Positions 21,960 to 32,952 of a DNA stretch of 64,000 nucleotides are shown here, in pieces. The stretch comes from Schistocerca nitens (Eukaryota > Arthropoda > Insecta > Orthoptera > Acrididae). The translations under genes and the position numbers were made by a program. The DNA lies in NCBI RefSeq assembly GCF_023898315.1, contig NC_064615.1, forward strand, positions 1,185,831,413-1,185,895,412, written 5' to 3'. Position 1 is the stretch's first letter. The number at the start of each line of letters is the position of its first letter. Under the pieces are notes generated by a model that was not told the DNA's origin, did no database searches, and saw only the letters and a list, made by a program, of their open reading frames with translations.

Positions 21960-24577
21960 GGAAGTCTCTCTAACAAAGGAACCACTTTAGACAAAGCTTA
22001 GGTATCCTAGTAATGAGGAAATTAGTATATTTCATCAAAATATACAAGGTATTAGAGATAAAGTTAGTGATCTACTTATAGATGTTGACTCTGAAATTAT
22101 TAGTATATCTGAACACTTCTTAAATAAGGAGATAATTCAGAGGCTTCCTTTACCAGGATACAGGTTGGCTGGCAGCTTTTCTAGGAGCTCTTTGCGGTGG
22201 GGGGAGTAGCCATGTACGTGAAAAATGGTATCCCATTTGAGTCAGTTGATGTTTCAAGGTACTGCCCTGAAAAGGTGTTTGAATGTTGTGCAGGTGTGGT
22301 TAAATTTAGTGGAGCTTAACTTCTAACTGTTGTTGTTTATAGATCTCCAGACTTCGATTTCACAACATTTTTGCTAAAGCTAGACGAGGTTCTTAGTTCA
22401 CTTTATAGGAAATACAAAAAGTTAGTTATATGTGGTGACTTCAATATTAATTGTATAAGTGATTGTGCAAGGAAAATTATGCTGGTAGACCTCCTTAATT
22501 CATATAATCTTCTGCCAACCGTATTCTTTCCAACGACAGTGCAAGGGAACAGTAGAACAACCATAGACAACATTTTTGTTCATTCCTCATTACTAGAAGG
22601 TCATGCTGTTAGCAAAAAGGTAAAAGGCCCTTCAGATCATGATGCACAAATTTTGTGCTGCAACACATGTTAAATATAGTCATCAGCTGTTTAGGAAAGC
22701 TGATCTAGTTGCTGTGGGGACCTTTGTAAACCTTATCAAGAAACAAAAGTGGCAAGATGTTTATAGTGCTGATACAGTAGACGATAAATATAATACTTTC
22801 CTCAAGACTTTTCTCATGCTCTTTGAAAGTTGCTTTCCGTTAGAACGATCAAAACAGGGTACTAGCACAAACAGGCAGCCTGGGTGGCTGACTAGATGGA
22901 TAAGAATATGTTGTAGAACAAAGTGGCAATTATATCAAAACGTTAGAAACAGTCAAAATCTAAATGCAGCAGCCCATTACAAACAATATTGTAAGGTGCT
23001 TAAAAATGTTAGGAAGGCAAAACGCATGTGGCATGCAGATAGATTAGCAAAGTCTCAGGATAAAATTAAAACCATATGGTCAGTCATAAAGGAAGTAGCT
23101 GGTCGGCAGAGACAGGTCAAGGATATAGAATCAGTGCATAGTGGGAATGTCTGTGTTACTGATAAGTCACATATATGTACAGTATTTAATAATCACTTTC
23201 TGAATATAGCAGGTGTACTAAATAGAAACCTAGTCCCAACAGGGAATCATATAGCACTCTTAGAAAAAAGTGTTCCGAGACTGCTACCTGAAATGCTCCT
23301 CCATGATACTGACAAGAGGGCGATTGAGTTAATAATTAAATCACTAAAAACCAAGAACTCTCATGGATATGACGGGGTATCTAGCAGAATACTGAAGTAT
23401 TGTTCTATGCATGTTAGCCCAGTACTTAGCCATATCTGTAACTTTTCCTTTAGAAGTGATCAGTTTCCTAACCAATTAAAATACTCGGTAGTGAAGCCAC
23501 ATTATAAAAAGGGATACAGGGATAATGTTGATAATTTTAGACACATTTCTATGCTATCTGTGTTTGCTAAAGTTATCGAGAAAGTTGTATATACAAGGTT
23601 ACTGGAGCATTAAAATTCACATAATTTGCTGTCAAATGTACATTTTGGTTTTAGAAATGGTTTAACAACTGAAAATGCTATATTCTCTTTTCTCTGTGAG
23701 GTTTTGGACGGATTAAATAAAAGGTAGTGAACGCTAGGTGTTTTCTTTGATTTAACGAAGGCTTTTTACTGTGTTGACCACAAAATATTACTGCAGAAGT
23801 TGGACCATTATGGAGTAAGTGGAGTAGCTTACAATTGGTTCGCCTCTTACTTTAAGAACAGAAAGCAGAAGGTAATTCTCCGCAATATTGAGAGTGGTAG
23901 TGATGTTCAGTCCCAATGGGGCACTGTTAAGTGGGGCGTTCCCCAAGGGTCAGTGCTGGGGCCACTGCTGTTTCTTATTTATATAAATGATATGCCTTCT
24001 AGTATTACAGGTGATTCAAAAATATTTCTGTTTGCTGATGACACCAGCTTGGTAGTGAAGGATCTTGTGTGTAATATTGAAACAGTATCAAATAATGTAG
24101 TTCATGAAAAAAGTTTGTGGGTTGTGGAGAGTAATTTGATGCTAAATCACAGTAAGTCTAGGTTTTTACAGTTTCTAACTCACAATTAAACAAGAACTGA
24201 TATTTTGATCAGACAGAATGGGCATATTATAAGCGAGACGGAACAGTTCAAGTTCCTAGGCGTTCGGATAGATAGTAAGCTGTTGTGGAAAGCCCATTTT
24301 CAGGATCTTGTTCAGAAACTAAATGCTGCTTTATTTACCATTACAACAGTATCTAAAATAAGTGACACTTCAACACGAAAAGTAGTCTACTTTGCATTTT
24401 TCATACGCTTATGTCATATGGTATTATTTTTGGAGTAACTCTTCTGATTCAAAAGAGTATTTTTGGCTCAAAAATGGGCTGTTCGAGGTATATGTGGTGT
24501 AAGTTCGAGAACCACTTGTCGACCTCTATTCAATAGTCTGGGAATTCTGACATTACCCTCACAGTATATATTTTCTT
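21960..24577 (+). pseudogene. LINE-B ORF2, endonuclease and reverse transcriptase
   Basis: The endonuclease end is seen as YRSPDFDFTTFLLKLDEVL, VICGDFNINC (22425-22455), TTIDNIFVHSSL and PSDHDAQI. The RT region follows: KSLKTKNSHGYDGVSSRILK, VVKPHYKKG, SMLSVFAKVIEKVVYTRLLE, a stop near 23611, HFGFRNGLTTENAI, FFDLTKAFYCVDH (motif A), WGVPQGSVLGPLLFLIYIND and FLFADDTSLV (motif C). After a stop at 24187-24189 it continues with FKFLGVRIDSKLLWKAHF. The frame runs to 24577 and is then cut by PLE-C. It resumes at 34411. The motif set fits the CR1/L2-like group. Non-functional because of at least five stops or frameshifts. Confidence 0.85.
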
Positions 24578-24710
24578 CAATGTCGTTTGTTGGCTACGAA
24601 GTCTTTCGCGACGTATTTCTTGAGTAAAAATCTCTCGGTGTACATGCCGCGTCAATTCTGGATAAAACTCCAAGCTTTCGACCACTACCTCCATGGTCGT
24701 CGTCAGGGCT

Positions 24711-25387
24711 TGAAACGTCCCCTTTTAACAATTTTACACGACTGTGCTTAACCTGACACACAATATTTATAGCGCAACGCAATCTGACTTTCAAAATTCT
24801 CTACAAGAGAATGGCCCTGACTAACATTAACCTGTACCTTTCACAAATCACTAAATCACTTACCTCACAATAATCTTCGTTTCTCCCACTACTGCAATAC
24901 AGCAAGCGCCACTACTGCCAGCTAAATAAAAGATTCAAACTATGGAAGGCACTAACTACTGATAGGGATAGTTAGCAAATGAAAGATATTAATAGAGAAC
25001 AAACAATGTATTTACCTTGATATCATGACAAATTACAAAACTCCGCCATCTCTCTCCCCACATCCACCACTGCTGGCGGCTCACCTCCAACTGCCCAGCG
25101 CTACACGCTGTTCACAGCCAGCAGCCTAACACTACAATGGTTGAGTATTACAACAATGCAAAGCAGCCACAGACTGCACACGGCACAGCCGGTGATTTTC
25201 ATACTGAGGTGGCGTTATCAATAAAAAAACCTAAACAGCCTACTTACTGTTCACAGCCAGCAGCCTAACACTACAATGGTTGAGTATTACAACAATGCAA
25301 AGCAGCCACAGACTGCACACGGCACAGCCGGTGATTTTCATACTGAGGTGGCGTTATCAATAAAAAAACCTAAACAGCCTACTTACA
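24711..25387 (-). repeat. 3' LTR of LTR-D, with internal 139-bp duplication
   Basis: This LTR is 677 bp against 538 bp for the partner. The extra 139 bp is an exact-looking tandem duplication: copies start at 25109 and 25248, both beginning tgttcacagccagcag. Removing it restores 538 bp. Elsewhere only one substitution was noticed (acacgctg here, acgcgctg in the partner). The duplicated segment covers the start of the LTR in element orientation (U3). Confidence 0.93.
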
Positions 25388-25412
25388 TAGCCCCCATGCT
25401 CCCCACAAAAAA
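25388..25412 (-). promoter_or_regulatory. Polypurine tract of LTR-D
   Basis: The minus strand reads GTGGGGAGCATGGGGGCTA immediately before the TGTAAG start of the 3' LTR. A G-rich tract in this position is where plus-strand DNA synthesis would start. Confidence 0.7.
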
Positions 25413-28400
25413 TTTTACAAATTTTGTTGGGCACTGGCCAATACATATTTGTTAAAATTTTTTTTTCACAATTACAATAACAAAGAAATAAAATGCACAC
25501 ACTTATTGATACAATGTTGGTCAAAAGCTAAAATTTTCTCACAGTCCATAAAGACAGTCCTGATCATTCATCACATTGCAGTGTTTTTCTCAAAGTCTGA
25601 GCAGTAAAAGAAAATGCACACGGAAGTAGTGGATTTCCATGCAGTCTTGAAGAAGTATCGTTGTCCTTCCAACGGAAAGACAGTGCTGACTCTCGACATG
25701 CTGACAGGTAATGGGCCACAAGAGAGCAAACCCACAGCGGAGTCAGTCGAAGTTTTGAAGAGTATTGGTGGGTAGGTCCTCACAGAGCAGACCCACTGTA
25801 GTCCTGGTAGAGATTACGGTATTGGTGGGCCACCAGAGGTGCAGACCCACTGCAGTCCTTGTAGAAATAATGGTATTGGTGAGTCATCAAAGGTGCAGAC
25901 CCACTGCAGTCCTTGTAGAGATATAATGGTACTGGTGGGCCACCAGAGGCGCAGACCCACTGTAGTCCTTGTAGAGATGGCCAGCAGCCATCTGTTGTGA
26001 CTGTGCAGGTACACAATCACCATTGAAGAGTCTTGCGGATAATATAACAAGTCCATAACCACCACTTGTGCACTCACAAAGTTGTTGGAATTGTCCTTAG
26101 AACAAGCAATGCTGTTATCCAGTCCCTTGCTGAATTATTAACACACGTGCAAACACTAACAGTCCCTACTTGTCACATATTGTCCATATACTATGACCAA
26201 CAAAAACGTGTGCAGTGAAATGTAACTTACAAGTTGCTTAATTTGATGACCTGGTGTCAATTACAATTTTATAACATAAGAACACAATAACAAAGATACA
26301 AAACACATCATTCAAGAACATAACAATACAAATAACAGTTGCGGTAATAGGGGCTTTACAAAAGAATAGAAATAAACATATACATCAGTGTTACAAAAAT
26401 AATGACATAAGTACATACATAAAGATCAGAATAACTTTTGGAACATCAACATCACACATGAGCATTAAAACAGAACAGATAAATGTCTAAACATCTTTAC
26501 AAAGTAAATAACATAGTATTTGAAAAATTATACAACATAAATCTTATTAGCTAAACACATGAAGACAGGAAAAACACAAATATAAAAGAGTACACAAACA
26601 CATAGTGAGATAACACAAAAGGAAAGGACAGGGTTCGTTTTCAGTGTAACTTTTGGTACTGCAGTATTTTGCGAACAAAACCTTTTTTGTTCTTGGAGAT
26701 CTCCCTTCGTTCATCATTATTCCCAAAAAGTCCTATCTGTACCTCTTTTCTGTGTTCCAACCATATTTCTTTCAAAATAGTTAGTTCTTAGTGCACAATA
26801 CTCATTTTTGCCAAATCTGTTTCTTATATAGTCTACCCCTCTTACGCTAACTTAAATCTACTGAGCTCAGATGCTAAACTAAGGGACGAGGCAATGCAGC
26901 ATCATATAAAACAATTAATATAAACAGCAATGAAAAAAAACGCAGATTTGCGAAGCAAGCAGCATTAAGAAATTAGCAAAGCAATTGTAATATTACAACT
27001 AATCTAAGGCAATGTGCAACAAATAATAACAAGAAATCATTAGTAAAACTGGCTTAACAGAATAATACAAAGTCAAATTCAATAACACTATGTCTGGCAA
27101 ACAGCAGCAACTTATACCTAAACATGACGTAGCTCAAGCAGAAAAAATATTACAGTAAAAATGGCCATGTTTAAAACTTACGTCACATCTTAACACTAGA
27201 GTGATGCATCACAAAAACTTACTCTACGAAAAAAATTAACAAGTAGTTGAAAAGAAAATTATGTATGCAGTTCCTGTTATTAGTCCCTTCTTATTGGTCT
27301 TTCCATTCCAAGAGCTCCTTTTTCGAAGAATGTGGGTCATAAAATAATTATTTAATAGATCTGTTGACAGAAAGTGTCCACATTAGCAAATGAATTTTTT
27401 TTTTTTTTATAAAACCTATGCTGCAACACAGCTGGAAACTAGATATCAAATGAAATAAGCAACTATGAAAGGCAAAGCATAAAAATATCATTCAATAGTC
27501 ATGTGACATTTCATAAGTTAGTGGAAAAATCTCTCAACTAGAGAGACAGTAGTCATAATCAGGTGTATAGACATAAAAATATTTCTCGTCATTTCATTAG
27601 GCATCCAGTGTAATCATATGTTTTCAAGTTCGACGGTGTCGTTTTTGCGATGCTTTCTACAAAAGAATGTCAGAAGCGAGGTTAATGGCCTCTTTTTTTT
27701 TTCCTACCTGTGCCGCTGCTCGCAATAATGGCTTTTTCTCAAGGCGGCTGGCACACCTGGCCGCTCACAACGAATTACTTCACGGTCACTTACCTTTCTT
27801 AACGAAATATTTACGACAGTGACAGTCTCACATAAAAATATTTCACAGGTCAAGAATTAGCGTTGCAAATCTGTAGAAACAAAATCTTATTGATATAACA
27901 GTGTCAAAAAAAATTTTCGTCGGCATTGTGATACATTCACGCATTTACACACATTTCATAACTCTTAAAGTACGATCTTGGTTTCCAACAACCTTTTCCA
28001 CAAATCAGAGTGCCCTAATCACTATTCATTACTCCTTACCTTATTACACATATATATATTCGTCGACGCTTCTTTAATATTTCATTATATGAAATACGTA
28101 GCATAATCAAATTCCTCATATAGCATCAGCTTCTTGACCATAAACATACCTCAGCAGCATAATACACATCGTCGTCGTAAAAATAACATCATAAAACCTC
28201 AGCCAAATCTCAAAATCGTCGTAGCTTCCTGGAATAATTTCAAAACCTAAAAAAAATTCTCTGCTCATGTCAAAAGTGTCATCTACCTCAAACGTACTTT
28301 AAAATCATGCTCCCTTACCAAATATATCATTCAAAGCTCTCATAGTATCACAATGGTTCCAAAAAAATATGAACAGTTCACAAAGTACTGACAAAATGCA

Positions 28401-29442
28401 ATTTCATACGTATGAATTTATTCAACTGTGTAATTACGTAAACATCTATCACTAATGTAGTAAAAAAAATGTTTGTCTCTCTCAGTTAAATGATCTGATA
28501 GCTGTGTAATACTGTGTTGGAGAAATATGGTACCGATGTGTAAAGTTGTATAAGCAAATACCATATTAGCTAGGGTTCCTTGTGGTTGCCACACACATGG
28601 TACACAAAGTAAGCATGTACCCCCCTGAGGATTAATGTAATTATACCCTCAGGTGTTACAGATTACAGCAATGGAATGAAATGTATCACGGAAAACTTTC
28701 TTTGTAAAAAAAAAAATCTTTAAAATAAATGTTTTAAGTATAAAATTAATCACTCAAATACGTGTCCTGTAGCGCTAAACTGTGTGTCATGTCGCAACAT
28801 AATCTCTGTGGAAGTCTCGTAGTTATCGTCCTCCGAAAGCTAAGTTCTGCAGAAGTCAATGTACTTACCTCATGATAAACAAAAGTAAAATGCTTTGCGT
28901 ATAGATATCTTAGTTATTACGCTTATTGTTGTGATGAAGAAAGTACTGTGCTGTAACGTATTGTTGTGCCACGAAAAAGGCTGTCTCATTGTTGCTATAC
29001 CACAAGAGTTACTACTAAAACATGTTTTACTTTCCAGAAGAATTCAGAAAAACTGTGCAGATATAAAACAGATACACCGCAAAAACAATATTGTAAACTG
29101 TCACTCATTAGTAGCGTCGTGATAAAATCGTGTAGCTGTCACATAAACTAACCTCTGTGTCATCTGGTATCTCTCAGAAAGCACTTTAATTTCAGAATGT
29201 ATTTTCAAATAAACCAAAATGTTTCATTAAAATCTCAAGTTAAAAAAGCACATTATCTCTCAATAAACGGTTTTACGTGTGAAATGTGGTGTAAACCTTT
29301 GCTCTTCATAGTACTCAGAGCTTGAACAATGCAATTAACATGCGGTATACGTCGTTAAAGAATACTGGAATTTTTCTCAAGGTTAGCGTCAATGTTATTT
29401 TTCTCGGAGCCAGCCGGCGCAGGTGTCTGCCTGCGGTGCGGG
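25413..29442 (-). other. Non-coding interior of LTR-D where pol would be expected
   Basis: About 4 kb between the gag stop and the 3' LTR. It is strongly AT-rich with only very short open frames on either strand. No retropepsin DTG, RT YXDD, RNase H or integrase HHCC/DDE pattern was seen. It includes the minisatellite at 25764-25980. It might carry RNA packaging or export signals, but that is inference. Confidence 0.7.
25764..25980 (-). repeat. Four-copy ~56-bp minisatellite inside LTR-D
   Basis: Units start at 25764, 25821, 25875 and 25931 (57, 54, 56 and about 50 bp). All contain the block gcagacccactg and tagtccttgtagagat-like sequence, with scattered substitutions and 1-3-bp indels. It lies about 375 bp inside the 3' LTR. 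Open frames through it (for example 26016-25780) are repetitive by-products. Confidence 0.88.
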
Positions 29443-31755
29443 TCATTGTTGGCGCGCGTCGTTAATGGGATTCGGAGACCGAACTTCTAGAAATTCGCCT
29501 TGCCGAGAGGGCCCTGCCGTGTTTAAATCCCGCCAGTTCTGATGCAATTCAGGTCTGTTGTTACGAATATATCGTCTGTCGTCATGTCGGTAGGCTCCGT
29601 AGTTTCTTCCTTGTCCGTCACGAGGTGGAGAATTTCTCCCTGAATCGTAACTATGCGCCGAACTGTTGCGTCTGAAGTTATTCTGCCTCCCTTGATAATA
29701 ATAATTGTTTTGGTTCCCATATTGTCTGTTTCTATGATTGTCTCTGTCATAGTCATTACTACGGAAATGTGATCTTTCCCTGCAATTATTATTCTGCCAG
29801 CGGTTGTCATAAGGGTGGTGTCTGTTTTGGTCACGAATTGTGTTGTGAGAATAGCCTTGTCGTGTCCATTTATTATTTCTTTCATCGCGGAATTGCGACG
29901 GATGTGATCTGTAATTGTTGTGCTCGTGGGTTCCGCGATTGTCAGTGTCAATTTCCAGTTCTTGTAAGAGTCCTTGAAATGCTTCAATGTCGTCTTTGCA
30001 ACGTCCTGCCAAAATAATGTGTCGCAAATGTTCAGGCAGTTTGATTAAGCAAATGCGGATGAGTTCTGAGGGGCTGTATGGGTTTGACAGGTACTGATTC
30101 TTGTGCAACATGTCTTCAAAATATTTCACAAGACTGGAGAATTCACATTGTTCGAAATGTTTCATCATTATGATGCTATGTTTTACTCGGTCTTGTGTGG
30201 CTTGAGACCAATATGCTGAGAGGAAGGCATGGTAAAATTCTCCTTCACTATGACAATCGTGAATGACCGACCGCATTCTTACAGCTGGTTCATTCTCTAA
30301 GTAGCCACACATAAATTCTAACCTGTGCTCCAATGACCAGTTGGGAGGAAAACAATGAGAGAATTGATGGAGCCACGCTTGTGGATGAATGTCGTTGGCA
30401 GAATTTTTAAACGTTTTGAATTTACGTGTAGTAATGAACAGCTTATAGTCAAAGTCATCATGTCGGCGAGTCGCATATCGGTCATTGTTACGTCGTTTCG
30501 GCGGTTCCATTTCAAAATTCGGTGCACCTTGCCAATTTCTTTCATAATTTCCGAAATGCGCTGTGTTATTATTTTGTGGCTGTTCCGTATTTCTAAACCC
30601 CTCTTCACGTATTGGGGCGCGAGTGTCCTCTGAAATATGTAATTCTTGTATTACCTGCGCCAACTGATCTTGTACTTCCCGGATTTCTCTTTTGTACTGT
30701 GTATTGATTTGATTTTGATTTTGTTTGAATTTTCTAATTTGTTCATACTCTTCTGTGTCAGTGAAGGCTACAGGTCTTGTGTCATTCAGATCATCATTTA
30801 CCTTTGTAGATAAGTTAGTGACCTGATCCGAAAGTTCGCCTACTTTCTCCGATAGTGAACACATTTCCTCAGTGTGTTTTTCTGAACCAAGTTTCAGAGT
30901 GTCCATTTGTGTTGAAATCGAATCTACTGTGTCCTTCAAGTTTTCCTGAGTTTTTGCAAGTTGCATAACCGAATCGGTAGATGCAACTGAGTCAATTTTA
31001 GCCGACAAGGTCTCATGATTTTCATGAACAATGGTTTGCAGTTCTTTTATAGCTGCTTCGTGATTCTGTAATGCATTTTCATGACGCGAAAAAATAGGTT
31101 GGAAATGCTCACAAATTTGTGTTTTTACGTCATTACAGACTTTTTGACATTTCGATTCAATGTGATGTAACTCAGTAGTTAAATCTTCACGTGTTTGTTC
31201 AACCGTGGAGTCTAACTTTTGAAGCTGTTGCTGTGTTTGACTCTGATTTTGTTCCATTTGTTTCTGATTTTGTTCGATTGTGTCTAATTTTTCAAGCTTT
31301 TGTTGTGTTTGTCTCTGATGTTGTTCCATTTGTTGCATTAGCTGTAATAACAATGCATTAGTGTCTGGAATCTGTTCCTCTACGCTTTTCGGCAGTGCAT
31401 TTGCACCGGCAACATTCACATTTTGACAAGCAGAAAATGTGTCTTGACTTATTTGAGAAAACGGTGAGGATCCAAAACCTGAATCTACAGTATTTGTGAG
31501 ATCGTCTCGTGTCATTTCGGATTCCTGAGCCGAGCTATTGCCGACCGATCGATCGATAATGCTTCCCTGTTCTCTAATTGTTTCGCTGTCTACACCATTG
31601 TTTGCAACCCGCTCCATTTCCCTATGCACAATTACCAAATTACTACTTTGAACGTCTGTTAATTCATTACACAGTGGTGCTGGCAAACTACGCTCGTCGT
31701 CACTATTATTTCTCAGTTTGCTTTGGAGCCTAGTGTTACGTTTTTCACACGCCAT
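29443..31755 (-). CDS. LTR-D gag-like polyprotein, 770 aa, intact
   Basis: First ATG at 31755 (MACEKRNTRLQSK); a GTG three codons upstream is in frame but less likely. TGA at 29443-29445. The order is: acidic, serine-rich N-terminus (1-130); a long glutamine-rich coiled-coil region with heptads such as QQKLEKLDTIEQNQKQMEQN (about 132-375); a capsid-like domain (about 435-605) with AWLHQFSHCFPPNW, EFYHAFLSAYWSQATQDRVK and LIRICLIKLPEHLRHIIL; and an arginine/asparagine/tyrosine-rich basic tail (about 605-770) that could bind RNA. There is no CCHC zinc knuckle. The pattern FLSxYWxxxxQxRxK is shared with Gypsy-E gag at 38265-38300, so a Ty3/Gypsy-type gag is likely. It should assemble particles that package the element RNA. 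It is the only long undamaged element frame in the window. Confidence 0.88.
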   Translation of the reverse strand: MACEKRNTRLQSKLRNNSDDERSLPAPLCNELTDVQSSNLVIVHREMERVANNGVDSETIREQGSIIDRSVGNSSAQESEMTRDDLTNTVDSGFGSSPFSQISQDTFSACQNVNVAGANALPKSVEEQIPDTNALLLQLMQQMEQHQRQTQQKLEKLDTIEQNQKQMEQNQSQTQQQLQKLDSTVEQTREDLTTELHHIESKCQKVCNDVKTQICEHFQPIFSRHENALQNHEAAIKELQTIVHENHETLSAKIDSVASTDSVMQLAKTQENLKDTVDSISTQMDTLKLGSEKHTEEMCSLSEKVGELSDQVTNLSTKVNDDLNDTRPVAFTDTEEYEQIRKFKQNQNQINTQYKREIREVQDQLAQVIQELHISEDTRAPIREEGFRNTEQPQNNNTAHFGNYERNWQGAPNFEMEPPKRRNNDRYATRRHDDFDYKLFITTRKFKTFKNSANDIHPQAWLHQFSHCFPPNWSLEHRLEFMCGYLENEPAVRMRSVIHDCHSEGEFYHAFLSAYWSQATQDRVKHSIIMMKHFEQCEFSSLVKYFEDMLHKNQYLSNPYSPSELIRICLIKLPEHLRHIILAGRCKDDIEAFQGLLQELEIDTDNRGTHEHNNYRSHPSQFRDERNNKWTRQGYSHNTIRDQNRHHPYDNRWQNNNCRERSHFRSNDYDRDNHRNRQYGNQNNYYYQGRQNNFRRNSSAHSYDSGRNSPPRDGQGRNYGAYRHDDRRYIRNNRPELHQNWRDLNTAGPSRQGEFLEVRSPNPINDARQQ

Positions 31756-32030
31756 TATTGTCACAGTATTTCACACGACAACACAGAAAAACACAATTTC
31801 AAGAGCAAAAATAAGAGAACACATTAACATAACACTGAAAATAATATCTAGTTAATTGCAGCTGCGAAATACTTGGTGCAAATCTACATGCATACCACGA
31901 CTGTTTTATTGTACAACAATGAAAAACTACAACTACAAAGGAGATTTTCTCTAAAATTATGCGCTAGCAATAAACAAAATCTACACTAATTATACAAACT
32001 ACAAGAAAAAATCAGAAGATTCCAGTGAGG

Positions 32031-32049
32031 TATCCTGGCACGGTCGCCA
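32031..32049 (-). promoter_or_regulatory. Primer binding site of LTR-D
   Basis: Two bases inside the 5' LTR, the minus strand reads TGGCGACCGTGCCAGGATA, starting with the TGG that pairs with a tRNA CCA end. The TGGCGACCGTG core resembles arginine-tRNA primer sites that I recall for some insect Gypsy elements. The tRNA identity is an inference. Confidence 0.65.
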
Positions 32050-32051
32050 TA

Positions 32052-32589
32052 TGAAACGTCCCCTTTTAACAATTTTACACGACTGTGCTTAACCTGACAC
32101 ACAATATTTATAGCGCAACGCAATCTGACTTTCAAAATTCTCTACAAGAGAATGGCCCTGACTAACATTAACCTGTACCTTTCACAAATCACTAAATCAC
32201 TTACCTCACAATAATCTTCGTTTCTCCCACTACTGCAATACAGCAAGCGCCACTACTGCCAGCTAAATAAAAGATTCAAACTATGGAAGGCACTAACTAC
32301 TGATAGGGATAGTTAGCAAATGAAAGATATTAATAGAGAACAAACAATGTATTTACCTTGATATCATGACAAATTACAAAACTCCGCCATCTCTCTCCCC
32401 ACATCCACCACTGCTGGCGGCTCACCTCCAACTGCCCAGCGCTACGCGCTGTTCACAGCCAGCAGCCTAACACTACAATGGTTGAGTATTACAACAATGC
32501 AAAGCAGCCACAGACTGCACACGGCACAGCCGGTGATTTTCATACTGAGGTGGCGTTATCAATAAAAAAACCTAAACAGCCTACTTACA
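32052..32589 (-). repeat. 5' LTR of LTR-D
   Basis: It is 538 bp, TG...CA on the minus strand, and nearly identical to 24711-25387. A promoter for the gag transcript should lie here, but I saw no convincing TATA or initiator element that decides a start. Confidence 0.93.
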
Positions 32590-32952
32590 GGCTAAAACTG
32601 ACTGTCGTGAACTAGCGAGGTTCCCACTTTTATATGCAAAGGACGGCTTCTGATTGGCTGGAATACGTCAGCGATATGGCGTGTAGTGAAGTGGTGCCCT
32701 CTACTTCCATAGATGTAGTTGCTATCCCGCGTTGCTTGCAGCGCCATCCCTTGAATCAGGAGGTAAAGTGCGAGAAGTTTTTCTCTGCGATTTTTCTTTA
32801 TCCAGTGCACTCTTCCAAGTGTTGCTAAGTGCATAGCCGTTGTCTCTATTAAAGTTATTATCGCTGAGTCTAATTTCGACTGCTTCCCGGATCACAGAGT
32901 ACCAGTAATTTGATGCGTGGGCTATTACTCTGGTTTCTTCAAATAAAATCTT

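Larger units (their letters stand above)
24711..32589 (-). mobile_element. LTR-D: young gag-only LTR retrotransposon
   Basis: Two LTRs (3' LTR 24711-25387, 5' LTR 32052-32589) read TGTAAGTAGG...GACGTTTCA on the minus strand, so they have TG/CA ends. A 4-bp target-site duplication, ggct, lies at 24707-24710 and 32590-32593. The matching empty site is seen in the other arm of PLE-C near 34321-34324 (gact on the minus strand). Inside are a PBS next to the 5' LTR, one intact gag frame, about 4 kb without coding capacity and a purine-rich tract before the 3' LTR. LTR divergence is one base in 538 by eye, apart from a duplication. Length 7.88 kb. No protease, RT, RNase H or integrase was found in any frame, so it needs enzymes from an autonomous relative. 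Confidence 0.9.
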
